Assembly: GCA_050789255.1 (NCBI GenBank)
Contig: JBOZRQ010000006.1
Span: 1 to 64,000 of the forward strand
Source: JBOZRQ01 sp050789255
Lineage (GTDB): Bacteria > Bacillota > Sulfobacillia > Symbiobacteriales > Symbiobacteriaceae
DNA: 64,000 bases
Reading direction: 5' to 3'
Positions 25,695 through 34,851 of this stretch are shown piece after piece. Numbering within the stretch: position 1 is the first letter of the stretch; every line of letters starts with the position of its first letter. The position numbers and the translations under genes were made by a program. Below the pieces are notes generated by a model. That model searched no databases and was not told where the DNA came from. It was given only the letters and a program-made list of their open reading frames with translations.

Positions 25695-28600
25695 GCAAGA
25701 GGCAGCGTAAACCAGAAGACCGAGCCCTGGTTGGGCGCCGACTCGACGCCCACCTGGCCGCCCATATTCTCCACCAGGTGGTGGGCGATGGCCAGGCCGA
25801 GGCCGGTCCCGCTGCCCGGCGTCCGGGTGCGGGCCTGGTCCACCATGTAGAACCGCTGCCATACATACGGCAGGTGCTCAGCGCGAATCCCGGGGCCGGT
25901 ATCGGAGACGCTGACCCGGAGGTGTTCCCCGGCCGGCTCCGCCCACACCCGCACGCTGCCGCCCCGGGGCGTGAACTTCACAGCGTTGTCCACCAGGTTG
26001 GTCAGCACCTGCAAAACCCGGTCGTAGTCGGCCAGCACCCGGTAGCTCCTGCGTTCCACCGCCAGGTGGATGCCCGCAGCGCTGGCCCGCAGGTCCCAGG
26101 TTTCCTCGGTGCTCTCCAGCACCAGGTCCAGGTCGAACTCCTCCCGGGCGATCTCCGCCACGCCCGAGTCCAGCCGCGACAGCTCCAGAATGTCGTTGGT
26201 CAGGCGGCGCAGGCGCTCAGCCTCCGAGAGGATCGCCTTCAGATAGCGCCCCCGCACCGCTTCGGAGGCCACCCCGTCGTTGATCGCCTCCGCCATCGCC
26301 GACAGCGATGCGAGCGGCGCCCGAAGCTCGTGGGATACGTTGGCGACGAAACTCTCCTGGAGCCGCCGGAGTTGGGCCACCGCCGTCACATCCTGGAGCA
26401 GAGCGATCGCTCCGAAGTGGCGCCCGAGGCCGGCCACCACCGGCGATACGTGCACGTCCAGTTCGGCGTTTCCGTGCACCAGCGTATAGCGGGCAGGTGC
26501 CTGGCTTTCCGAACGGGATGCCTTGTGGAGGATCTCAACCAGTGCCGCGGGCAGCCCTGCGTCGGCCATAGCGGGGGTCCCGCCGAAGGCGGGCAGGTGT
26601 AGCAGCTTACGGGCAGCAGCGTTGACTACAATCAGCCGCCCGTCCTCGTCGACGCCGATCACGCCTTCCACCGTGTGGTCGATCAGGGATTCCAGCTTGC
26701 GATTCCGGGCTTCCTCGGCGTTCTGCCGTTCGATGGCAATCCCCGCCAGGCGCGCGAAGATCTCCAGCAGGTTCTGCTCCTGCGTGCCAGGCGGCTGAAC
26801 GGCCTTGGCGTACAGGATCGCCATTCCCAGGGTCTCGCCGTTGGCCGCCAGAATCGGGGTATCCCAGACCGGTTCAAAATCAGGCCCCATGCTCGGGTCC
26901 AGCTTCAGCCCGCCGGTAGGATCCACCAGCCTGATCGCACACCTGCACTCCGGCGTCTGTTGCTCCACAAAGTGCACGATCGCCTCCAGGATCTCAGGCA
27001 GGGGCTTGCCGGTGGCGATCATCTCCAACACATGGTTCTGCCCGGAGAGCAGCAGTTCGCTGGTGCGCAAGGCCTCTTCCATGCGTTTACGCTCGGTAAT
27101 GTCGGTGACCATGACACCGATGCCCAGCACCTTACCGTCACCGGTCCGCACGGGATAGATGCTCTCCAGCCAGTGGCGCGGGTGGCCTGTTTGCGCATCG
27201 TAGGCAGACCTGCCCTCCCAGGCCACCACCGGCTCCCCACTCTGCATCACCCGGTGGAAAATCGGTTCGACGTCGGCGGCCACCGCCGGAGCAACCTCCG
27301 CCACCGTGCGCCCAATGTGGCCCTCAGTGGGAATGCCGTTCCTCGAAGCCAGGGCGCCATTGACCTTCACATAGTGCAGCGACGGATCCAGGAAGGCGAT
27401 GCCCACGGGTGCGCACGCCAGTAAGGTATCGAGCAGGGCGAGCGTCTCCTCGGCCCGGGTGGCGGATGCCTGGGCCTGCCGGTAAAGCCTGGCGTTCTCA
27501 ATGGCAAGCGCGGCGCGCAGAGCCAGCTCTTCGGCCAGGGAGAGATCGGCCTGGGTGTAACGGCGCCCCGAGTCGCCAAAGCAGAAGCTCAGCACCCCAA
27601 TGGTCTGCCCGCGCACGACCATGGGGACGATCATGGCGGAGCAGACCCCCATGCGGCGCAGGAACTCCAGGTGCTGCGTGCTGGGGGAGACCCGTTGAAG
27701 TAACGGAAGGTCTACTTCGGGCACAAGGATCGGCTTGCCGGACCGGATCGCCGCCCAGGTCAGCGATGCCACAGGGTCGGGTTGGGTTGGTTGGGCGGCG
27801 CCCCATTCCGCCAGGGCTGGGTCACGGTGCGCCATGGCGATCAGATCCAGGTCGCCCTCCTGTTTCGAGATGCTGACCGAGCACCAGTCAGCCAGGTGGG
27901 GAACCGCCAGGTTGACCACACTCCCCAGTGTGGTCTCGTAGTCGATCGACATCGCAAGCATGTTACTGGCTTCGGCCAGGAACGCCAACCGCCTTTGGCC
28001 GTCCTCGGCTGAGGCCCGGGCCAACTGCTCGCGGCGGAGCAGCTCGTTGCGCTCCGCATCGGCCCGCTTCTGCACCGTAATATCCTGGCCGACGAGGTAG
28101 ATCACGTTGCGGGCCGGGAACGGCGTGGCGCTCCAGTAAAACCACTTGAACGAACCATCCCGGCAGCGGAGGCGGCACTCCACTTCCGTGGGTGCGTTGC
28201 TCTCGTACAGGGCGGCCAGTGCCCGCGCGACCGCGTCTTCATCGTCCGGGTGCAGCAAATCGAACGTGGAGAGTGCGAACAGCTCCGCTTTGGAGTAGCC
28301 CAAGGTCCGCTCCCACTCCGGGTTGAAGCGCTCAAACCGCCCGTCGGGTGTGATGGTGCCCAGCAGGCCCGCCGAGAGTGTGTAGAATCGCTCCCGTTCC
28401 TCTTCCAGCGCCTCCACCCGGGAGGCCATCAGGTTAAATGTGTTGACCGCGGCAGAGAGCTCGTCCAGAGAGGCAACCGCCCCGACCCGGGCTTGCAGGT
28501 TGCCGGTGGCGATCATGCTGGCGGCGTCGGTCAGGGCGAGAATGGGGCGGAGGATGCGGCCGCCCAGGTAGAGCGCCCCGGCGAGGGAGATGATGAAGAT

Positions 28601-29473
28601 CACAATCAGAAAGAGCACCTGTACCCAGGCCGACCAGTAGGCAGCAGCCAGGGCGTCCGCCTGTGCGTTGGAGGCGACCGCCACCCAGCCGACCTCCGGG
28701 ACAGGCACCGCCGCCCCTAGCCGTTCCTTGATATCCGGGCGAACGGTCGCTCGTTCAAAGGCGACGGGCTGGCCCTGGAGCGCTTGCAGGACCGGAGAAT
28801 CCGGCGCCAGCCGGCGATGTTCGACGGCCAGAAGGGGGTGCTGGCTGTGGTAGACGACGTTGGCGGAGCGGTCGATCAGCAGATAGCTAGCCTGACCCCC
28901 ACGCGCCAGCAGCAGCTCGGCGCCCAGTCGGTTGGTGTCGATCCCTGCAAGGGCAACGCCCTCCAGGCGACCGTTCACGCGAATGCCAGCGGCTGCGATG
29001 ACAGCCGCCGACCCATCAGGTAGGATAATGACGTCGGAGATCAACCTGTCCGCCCCGGCGGCGATCCGCTCGAAGCAGGGCCACAGCTCGGCAAGGAGCG
29101 GGGAGCTATCCGGTAAGGTGCTCGCGACCCGGGCGCCGTCCGGCCCAAGCCACACCATGCCGATAATGGCGGGGCTCAGGCTGAGATGGTCCCTCAGGGT
29201 CTGTTCGGTGCTGCGGTCATCGGGCCGGCCTTCCTGGAGCAGGATACGGTGGCCAAGGCCGACCTGGGTGGCCCATAGCCGATCTACATAGTGCATGAAG
29301 GATGCGGCCACGGCGTTGGCTAACTCCTTGCTGTGCGCCTGCTCCGCTTGAATGCTCTCGCGCAGCCGCATGGAGATCGCGGCGGCTTGCAGCAAAGCAA
29401 GCGGGATCAGCACCAGGAGGGCCAGGGCGACCAGCCTCTGACGGAGCCCGGGAGATCGCAGATGGGAGATCAT
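25691..29473 (-). CDS. Multi-sensor membrane histidine kinase (Cache-HAMP-PAS-GAF-PAS-GAF-PAS)
   Basis: About 1260 residues from ATG 29473 (SD AAAGGGGA); the longer open frame to 29635 lacks an SD and its first 54 residues look non-coding. Order: TM (LVALALLVLIPLALLQAAAIS), extracellular Cache-like sensor, TM (about 285-310), HAMP, PAS (about 370-480), GAF (about 500-660), PAS (about 670-790), GAF (about 800-925), PAS (about 930-1030), HisKA with H1048 (NVSHELRAPLASLSAM), and HATPase (DNAVKFTP, DTGPGI, GTGLGLAI). No response regulator is nearby. An orphan input kinase, plausibly for sporulation or another phosphorelay. Confidence 0.88.
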   Translation of the reverse strand: MISHLRSPGLRQRLVALALLVLIPLALLQAAAISMRLRESIQAEQAHSKELANAVAASFMHYVDRLWATQVGLGHRILLQEGRPDDRSTEQTLRDHLSLSPAIIGMVWLGPDGARVASTLPDSSPLLAELWPCFERIAAGADRLISDVIILPDGSAAVIAAAGIRVNGRLEGVALAGIDTNRLGAELLLARGGQASYLLIDRSANVVYHSQHPLLAVEHRRLAPDSPVLQALQGQPVAFERATVRPDIKERLGAAVPVPEVGWVAVASNAQADALAAAYWSAWVQVLFLIVIFIISLAGALYLGGRILRPILALTDAASMIATGNLQARVGAVASLDELSAAVNTFNLMASRVEALEEERERFYTLSAGLLGTITPDGRFERFNPEWERTLGYSKAELFALSTFDLLHPDDEDAVARALAALYESNAPTEVECRLRCRDGSFKWFYWSATPFPARNVIYLVGQDITVQKRADAERNELLRREQLARASAEDGQRRLAFLAEASNMLAMSIDYETTLGSVVNLAVPHLADWCSVSISKQEGDLDLIAMAHRDPALAEWGAAQPTQPDPVASLTWAAIRSGKPILVPEVDLPLLQRVSPSTQHLEFLRRMGVCSAMIVPMVVRGQTIGVLSFCFGDSGRRYTQADLSLAEELALRAALAIENARLYRQAQASATRAEETLALLDTLLACAPVGIAFLDPSLHYVKVNGALASRNGIPTEGHIGRTVAEVAPAVAADVEPIFHRVMQSGEPVVAWEGRSAYDAQTGHPRHWLESIYPVRTGDGKVLGIGVMVTDITERKRMEEALRTSELLLSGQNHVLEMIATGKPLPEILEAIVHFVEQQTPECRCAIRLVDPTGGLKLDPSMGPDFEPVWDTPILAANGETLGMAILYAKAVQPPGTQEQNLLEIFARLAGIAIERQNAEEARNRKLESLIDHTVEGVIGVDEDGRLIVVNAAARKLLHLPAFGGTPAMADAGLPAALVEILHKASRSESQAPARYTLVHGNAELDVHVSPVVAGLGRHFGAIALLQDVTAVAQLRRLQESFVANVSHELRAPLASLSAMAEAINDGVASEAVRGRYLKAILSEAERLRRLTNDILELSRLDSGVAEIAREEFDLDLVLESTEETWDLRASAAGIHLAVERRSYRVLADYDRVLQVLTNLVDNAVKFTPRGGSVRVWAEPAGEHLRVSVSDTGPGIRAEHLPYVWQRFYMVDQARTRTPGSGTGLGLAIAHHLVENMGGQVGVESAPNQGSVFWFTLPLA

Positions 29474-29582
29474 CCGGATGTCCCCTTTTTGTAAATGAAT
29501 TCGTCCTAGACACAATGTTCTGGTGCGTAGGCATTTCTCCTTTCCAGGGGCGAAATTAATCAGGTGGAAGGATGGGGTTCGG

Positions 29583-30401
29583 GTGAGCCTGGAACTGTGC
29601 CCAATCGACCTGCACATGGTGAAGGAGCTCCGCAAACAACACGCCGCTCAGATGCACGGCCCTGTGCAGGCATACACCGAATCTCTCATCAGCACTGCAG
29701 GCGCCCTCACCGTAGGCATGTACACGCCGGCGGGATTGCGGGGGTACGCCTGTTATAGCCCCGAGGACAACCGGGGCGCCCGTACCCTGCTGGAGATCTT
29801 TGTGGCGGAGGGAAGCCGGCGGGAGTATGCAGCGGCGTTTTTGCGCGAGGTAATTGCGTGGGTGCCGCCGACTTCCTGGGAGGTGAACAGCTACGACCGG
29901 TTCGCCCTCTCCCTGGCAGTCAATGCCGGGCACAAGCTGGACCGCACCGACGCCCTGCTCTTCAGCCCGGACGGGGTGGCGGCGCCCGAGCCCAGCGAAT
30001 TCCGCCTGGTGCAGGCCCGCCCTGAGGAGATCGAGGAGATGCGCCCGATCCTGATGGAGGACGGCTTCTACACCGAGGACTGGCGCAAACTTCCCTTCGA
30101 GGTTGAACTCGGCCTCTGGCACAATCTGCGCAGCCCTGGCGGTGTGCTGGTAGGGATCGGCTACTACACCCCCATCGGCCGTTCGCCGGGCTACGCCGAC
30201 GTGGGCTACGTAGTCACCTCCAGATGGCGCCGGCAGGGGCACGGGACCCGCATCCTTCAGAACCTGAGCGCGATCTGCCGGGAGCGGGGCATGCAGGCTG
30301 CAGCGATCACCAGCTACGGCAACACGGCGTCGAGGCGCACGCTTGAACGTGCCGGATTTTACTGTGACGGTCGTATTTGGAAGGTCCGGACCAAGGGCTA
30401 A
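29583..30401 (+). CDS. GNAT-family acetyltransferase
   Basis: About 272 residues from GTG 29583 (GGAAGGATGGGG upstream); a GTG at 29523 lacks an SD. The C-terminal half is a clear GNAT domain: ADVGYVVTSRWRRQGHGTRILQNL (acetyl-CoA pyrophosphate loop R-x-x-G-x-G/A) and GNTASRRTLERAGFY. The N-terminal half (GALTVGMYTPAGLRGYACYSPED...) resembles a second, degenerate GNAT fold. Substrate unknown. Lies 46 bases upstream of ligA on the same strand. Confidence 0.8.
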   Translation: MSLELCPIDLHMVKELRKQHAAQMHGPVQAYTESLISTAGALTVGMYTPAGLRGYACYSPEDNRGARTLLEIFVAEGSRREYAAAFLREVIAWVPPTSWEVNSYDRFALSLAVNAGHKLDRTDALLFSPDGVAAPEPSEFRLVQARPEEIEEMRPILMEDGFYTEDWRKLPFEVELGLWHNLRSPGGVLVGIGYYTPIGRSPGYADVGYVVTSRWRRQGHGTRILQNLSAICRERGMQAAAITSYGNTASRRTLERAGFYCDGRIWKVRTKG

Positions 30402-30447
30402 TCGAACCCAGTCCCGGGAAACGTAATGCGCATAGGGGGGTTCCCGT

Positions 30448-32469
30448 GTGGATCGGCAAGCGGCAGAGCAGCGAATCGCCCAGTTGTCGGAGGAGATTCG
30501 CAAGCACGAGTACGCTTATTACATCTTGAACAGCCCGACCATTTCGGACTACGAGTTTGACCAGCTGATGCTGGAACTGAAGCGGCTGGAGGCGGAGTAC
30601 CCCGAGCTGCGGCGCCCCGACTCCCCCACGCAGCGGGTGGGCGGCGGGGTCTCCTCGGACTTTGCCAAGGTGCCCCACAACCCGCCCATGCTCTCCCTGG
30701 ACAACGCCTTCGGGGCAGAGGACCTGGCCGACTTCGACCGCCGGGCCCGCGGCCTGGTGGAGGAGCAGCCAGTGGAGTATGTCTGCGAACTAAAGATCGA
30801 CGGGCTGTCGATCTCCCTGATCTACGAGAACGGGCTCTTCGTGCAGGGCGCCACCCGCGGCGACGGCGAGGTCGGCGAGGACGTCACCGCCAACCTGAAG
30901 ACGATCGGGTCGATCCCGCTCCGGCTCCAGCCGGTGGATGGCCGGGTTCCGGCCCGGCTGGTCGCCCGCGGCGAGATCTACATGGAAAAGCGGAGCCTGG
31001 AGGAGCTAAACCAGGCGCTGGCCGAGCAGGGCAAGCCCTTGCTGCAGAACCCTCGCAACGCGGCGTCCGGCGGCCTGCGCCAGAAGGACACCCGCAAAAC
31101 CCGGGAGCGCCGGCTCGACAGTTTCATCTATAATCTGGTGGAGGCCGAGGGCTTCCCTGTCGAAAAGCACTACGAAAGCCTGGAGCTGCTGGCCAAATTC
31201 GGCTTCAAGGTCAACCCGCACCGGTACCTGTTCCGGTCGATCGACGAGGTGATCGCCTGGACGGAGGAGTGGCGGGAGAAGCGCTACGACCTGCCGTACG
31301 AGATCGACGGCCTGGTCATCAAGGTAAACGACCTGGAGCAGCGGGACCGCATGGGCTTTACCTCCAAGTTCCCGCGCTGGGCAACCGCCTACAAGTTCCC
31401 GGCGGAAGAGCAGGAGACCGTGGTGGAGGGGATCAGCCTGGAGGTTGGGCGCACCGGCGCCGTCACCCCCTCGGCCGACCTACGCCCGGTGCGTATTGCC
31501 GGCACAACGGTCAAGCGGGCCACCCTGCATAACGAGGACAACATCCGCACCAAGGACGTCCGCATCGGCGACACGGTCATCGTACGGAAGGCCGGCGAGA
31601 TCATCCCCGAGGTGGTCCGCGTGGTGCTGGAGAAGCGACCGGAGGGGGCCGAGCCCTGGGAGTTCCCCGCGACCTGCCCGGCCTGTGGCACCGAGCTGGT
31701 GCGGGCCGAGGGGGAGGCGGCGATCCGCTGCCCCAACAACCTTTGCCCGGCCCAGCAGTTCAGGGCGATCCTGCACTTCGCCTCCCGGGACGCCATGTTT
31801 ATCGACGGCCTGGGCGAGGCGCTGGTCCAGCTCTTCCTGGACGAGGGACTCATTGAGGATGCGGCGGACCTCTACACACTTCGGCAGAAACGGGCAGACC
31901 TGATCGCCATTGAGCGGATGGGTGAGAAATCTGTCGATAACCTGCTGGCGGCCATCGACACCACGCGACAGAATCCCATCCACCGGCTGGTATATGCTTT
32001 AGGCATCCGCCATGTCGGTGAGCGGGCAGCCAAGCTTCTGGCCGATCACTTTGGCTCGGTGGAGGCTATTGAAACCGCCACCCAGCAGCAAATCGAGGAA
32101 ATTCCCGGCCTGGGGCCCAAAATCGCGGAGAGCCTGGTGGAGTACTTCGGGAGCCCCAAGTCGCACCAACTGCTGGCCAAGCTAAAGGCGGCCGGGGTGA
32201 ACATGGAGGGCGCCAAGCGAACGGCCCCTGCCGAAGGCCCCCTGCTTGGCAAAAGCGTGGTGGTCACCGGTACCCTCACCCGCTGGGGCCGCAAGGAGAT
32301 CGAGGAGCTCATCGAGCGGCTGGGCGGCAAGTCGTCGGGCAGCGTCAGCAAGAAAACCTCCTTCCTGCTGGCGGGCGAGGCGGCTGGCTCCAAGCTCGAC
32401 AAGGCCCGGGAGCTCGGGGTCCCGGTGCTCACCGAAGAGGAGTTCAACGAGCAATACGGCCCTTTCTAG
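30448..32469 (+). CDS. ligA: NAD+-dependent DNA ligase LigA
   Basis: 673 residues, the full usual length. Seals nicks in replication and repair using NAD+. Ia domain (SEEIRKHEYAYYILNSPTISDYEFD), adenylation domain with K116 in the KxDG motif (ELKIDGLS), OB fold, Cys4 zinc finger (CPAC...CPNNLC about 405-430), HhH repeats and a C-terminal BRCT domain (PLLGKSVVVTGTLTRWGRKEIEELI). GTG start behind ATAGGGGGG. Ends at a strong terminator. Confidence 0.97.
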   Translation: MDRQAAEQRIAQLSEEIRKHEYAYYILNSPTISDYEFDQLMLELKRLEAEYPELRRPDSPTQRVGGGVSSDFAKVPHNPPMLSLDNAFGAEDLADFDRRARGLVEEQPVEYVCELKIDGLSISLIYENGLFVQGATRGDGEVGEDVTANLKTIGSIPLRLQPVDGRVPARLVARGEIYMEKRSLEELNQALAEQGKPLLQNPRNAASGGLRQKDTRKTRERRLDSFIYNLVEAEGFPVEKHYESLELLAKFGFKVNPHRYLFRSIDEVIAWTEEWREKRYDLPYEIDGLVIKVNDLEQRDRMGFTSKFPRWATAYKFPAEEQETVVEGISLEVGRTGAVTPSADLRPVRIAGTTVKRATLHNEDNIRTKDVRIGDTVIVRKAGEIIPEVVRVVLEKRPEGAEPWEFPATCPACGTELVRAEGEAAIRCPNNLCPAQQFRAILHFASRDAMFIDGLGEALVQLFLDEGLIEDAADLYTLRQKRADLIAIERMGEKSVDNLLAAIDTTRQNPIHRLVYALGIRHVGERAAKLLADHFGSVEAIETATQQQIEEIPGLGPKIAESLVEYFGSPKSHQLLAKLKAAGVNMEGAKRTAPAEGPLLGKSVVVTGTLTRWGRKEIEELIERLGGKSSGSVSKKTSFLLAGEAAGSKLDKARELGVPVLTEEEFNEQYGPF

Positions 32470-32481
32470 CGACATAAGGCA

Positions 32482-32517
32482 AAGACGCAACACCGCTACG
32501 GTGCTGCGTCTTTTTTT
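32482..32517 (+). terminator. Rho-independent terminator after ligA
   Basis: GACGCAACACCG-CTA-CGGTGCTGCGTC stem with one mismatch, followed by a run of seven T. Confidence 0.92.
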
Positions 32518-32543
32518 CCTTCTAGATCAGGGAGGGGCAAGGC

Positions 32544-33536
32544 GTGGAGTGTGACCAGATTCAGGGGTACCTCAGCGACTACGTAAAGCGGAACCTGCCC
32601 ACGTACAGACTCGCCTGGGTAGCGCAGCACCTCGCCCGCTGCCGCCGGTGCCAAGCGCTCATGGGCGAAATCACCCCCGCACCGGCTGCCGCTGCCGCAG
32701 AGCGGGACGCAGCAAGTGATTCCTACGGGCTGCAGCGGCAGGTACCCGGATGGGTCCGACCGGCAGGGGCGGCACTGGCGCTGCTGCTGGCGGCTTCGGC
32801 CGTGGTTGCCTACAAACTGGCGGCTGACAAGGCGGCTCAGTGGCGCCCGCGGGCCCAAATAACCGAGCCCGTGCAGCCTGTGAACGTCCAGACAGCGTAC
32901 CAGAGCCAGCAAGGCGTCACGCTCCGGATCGAATCGGTGGTCCGGCAGGGCGGCGAGGTGGTGGCAGAGGCCAGGTTCAGTGGGCGCGGCCTTACCGTGC
33001 CCGAGGTGGAGCACTGGCTGCGCGCCTTCGAGGAGGGGCGCCAGGAAATCTCTGCCCAGGTCACCGACATCCGCACGAGCCCGAACGGAATCAGCGTGAG
33101 CGCCCGTTTCGAGCTTCCGCCCGAACAAAGCACCTTTCTACTTCGGTTTGGTGCCGTCCATCAGACCGTGTGGCAGCGGTGGCTCCTGTTGTTACCAGAC
33201 CCGCGGGAGCCTTTGGATGGGGAGCAGCCCCTCGCTGGCACGCCGTCAGGCGCGAAGCTGATCAGCTATGCCGTGGAGGGTGATCTGCTGCGCATTCATT
33301 TGCGCTTGCCCGGGTGGAAGGAGACGGGGATCATTCCGGGGGTCCAGCTGCGTGACGGGGAGGGCGCCATCTACTCGCCGGTGAGGTCCAGCGAGGCGCA
33401 GGGCTTCGGCGATCTGGACCTGGAGCTCCACTTCCCGGTGCCCAAAGAGGTGCGACTGCCCCTTACATTAATTGGGAGTCTTCCCCTTGATAAACAGATC
33501 GGTCCTTGGCTCCTGGAAGGCACCGTGCTAAAATGA
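32544..33536 (+). CDS. Zinc-finger anti-sigma-factor-like membrane protein
   Basis: 330 residues. The N-terminus (about 1-45) is a ZAS-type zinc-binding anti-sigma domain: C3 and the H29-x3-C33-x2-C36 motif (QHLARCRRC). One TM follows (AGAALALLLAASAVVAY, about 72-90) and a predicted extracytoplasmic beta-rich domain of about 230 residues with no family I recognise. GTG start behind GGGAGGGGC. Known ZAS proteins bind ECF sigma factors, but no sigma factor gene is adjacent, so the partner is unknown. Confidence 0.68.
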   Translation: MECDQIQGYLSDYVKRNLPTYRLAWVAQHLARCRRCQALMGEITPAPAAAAAERDAASDSYGLQRQVPGWVRPAGAALALLLAASAVVAYKLAADKAAQWRPRAQITEPVQPVNVQTAYQSQQGVTLRIESVVRQGGEVVAEARFSGRGLTVPEVEHWLRAFEEGRQEISAQVTDIRTSPNGISVSARFELPPEQSTFLLRFGAVHQTVWQRWLLLLPDPREPLDGEQPLAGTPSGAKLISYAVEGDLLRIHLRLPGWKETGIIPGVQLRDGEGAIYSPVRSSEAQGFGDLDLELHFPVPKEVRLPLTLIGSLPLDKQIGPWLLEGTVLK

Positions 33537-33858
33537 CGTTCTATCAGCGTGTCGACTTTCGCGTGCTGAAGGGGTGTAGTCATCACCTGATATTGGGTGG
33601 CATATGCATGGCGTGGACAAGCATCCAGAAAATCACCCTTTTTCGCGAGAAGGAGAAAAACCGAGAGTCGAAGAATCGTAAGGAGTCAGGCGTCGATATT
33701 CGACAAGGCATGGGGGCTTTGTCGAAAGTCGTGGGATACGCGGAAATTCGGGTAAACGGTTTTCCCGAATCCTGCGTCTGATTCCCGAGAGAGTGTTGCC
33801 GGCACTATCCCATCGACCCGGCTAGACTTAGAACGAGAAGGAGACGAGGAGTGAGCCG
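33537..33858 (+). promoter_or_regulatory. Non-coding leader of the OppD/OppF operon with hairpins
   Basis: 322 bases without a convincing gene. Two hairpins: TTCGACAA (33699-33706)/TTGTCGAA (33719-33726) and ATTCGGG (33746-33752)/CCCGAAT (33764-33770). The GTCGA motif recurs several times (near 33550, 33667, 33693, 33701, 33721). Probably promoter plus structured 5' leader; ends in the SD AGAAGGAGACGAGGAG before the ATG at 33859. Confidence 0.5.
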
Positions 33859-34851
33859 ATGAGCGAGAAACTGGTAGAAATTCGCAACCTAAAGACCCAC
33901 TTTCACACGGAAGACGGCGTCGTCCAAGCTGTCGATGGGGTAAACATGTATGTTAAGCGTGGAGAGACGCTCGGCATAGTGGGTGAGTCCGGCTGCGGCA
34001 AAAGCCAGACCTGCCTCTCGGTCATGCGGCTGATCCAGCACCCCGGCAAAATCGTCGAAGGCGAGATTCTTTTTGAGGGCGAGAACCTCGTGTCCAAGCC
34101 CGAATCCGACATGCGGAAGATCCGCGGCAATGATATTTCGATGATCTTCCAGGAGCCCATGACCTCGCTGAACCCGGTGTACACCATCGGCGATCAGATT
34201 GCCGAGGCCATTGAGCTGCACCAGGGCCTCTCCCATAAGGAGGCCATTGACAAGGCAATTGAAATGCTGCGCCTGGTTGGTATTCCCCTGCCCGAGCGCC
34301 GCGTTCATGAATATCCCCACCAGCTCTCCGGTGGTATGCGTCAGCGCGTTATGATCGCCATGGCGCTTTCCTGCAACCCCAAGCTCCTCATTGCCGACGA
34401 GCCCACCACCGCTCTTGACGTGACCATTCAGGCTCAGATCCTTGAGCTGATGAAGAAGCTCAAGAAGGAGCTCGGCATGGCCATCATGCTGATTACCCAC
34501 GACCTGGGCGTTATCGCTGAAATGGCCGAGCGCGTTGTCGTTATGTACGGCGGCCGCGTGGTTGAAGAGGCTGACGTCGTCTCCCTCTTCAAGCACCCGC
34601 TGCATCCTTATACCGAAGGCCTTCTGCGGTCGATCCCCCGCATGGACGAGGACCGCGAGGTTCTCCATGTCATCGAGGGCGTTGTGCCGAACCCGCTGCA
34701 CCTGCCCCCTGGCTGCCGGTTCAACCCGCGCTGCCCGTACACCATTGACAAGTGCAAGGAAGTTCAGCCTTCGCTTGAGCAGGTCGCTCCCGGTCGGTTC
34801 GTGGCCTGCCATCTCGCCGCAGATCGTCTCTCCAAGGGGGTTAGCGCGTAA
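33859..34851 (+). CDS. Oligopeptide/dipeptide ABC transporter ATP-binding protein (OppD/DppD type)
   Basis: 330 residues. Walker A GESGCGKS (K48), signature LSGGMRQRV, Walker B LLIADEPTTALD, switch His in ITHDLG, and the C-terminal oligopeptide-transporter domain with Cys motifs (PPGCRFNPRCPYTIDKC) that in some family members binds an Fe-S cluster. It energises import of peptides or nickel-like substrates together with OppF and two permeases. Its TAA stop directly abuts the ATG of the OppF-type gene. No permease or binding protein is in the operon. Confidence 0.93.
   Translation: MSEKLVEIRNLKTHFHTEDGVVQAVDGVNMYVKRGETLGIVGESGCGKSQTCLSVMRLIQHPGKIVEGEILFEGENLVSKPESDMRKIRGNDISMIFQEPMTSLNPVYTIGDQIAEAIELHQGLSHKEAIDKAIEMLRLVGIPLPERRVHEYPHQLSGGMRQRVMIAMALSCNPKLLIADEPTTALDVTIQAQILELMKKLKKELGMAIMLITHDLGVIAEMAERVVVMYGGRVVEEADVVSLFKHPLHPYTEGLLRSIPRMDEDREVLHVIEGVVPNPLHLPPGCRFNPRCPYTIDKCKEVQPSLEQVAPGRFVACHLAADRLSKGVSA

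Noticed and set aside
33506..33781. 91-codon plus-strand frame in the OppDF leader
   Set aside because: No SD, Lys/Glu-rich artefact over hairpin repeats, and it overlaps the end of the anti-sigma-like gene.
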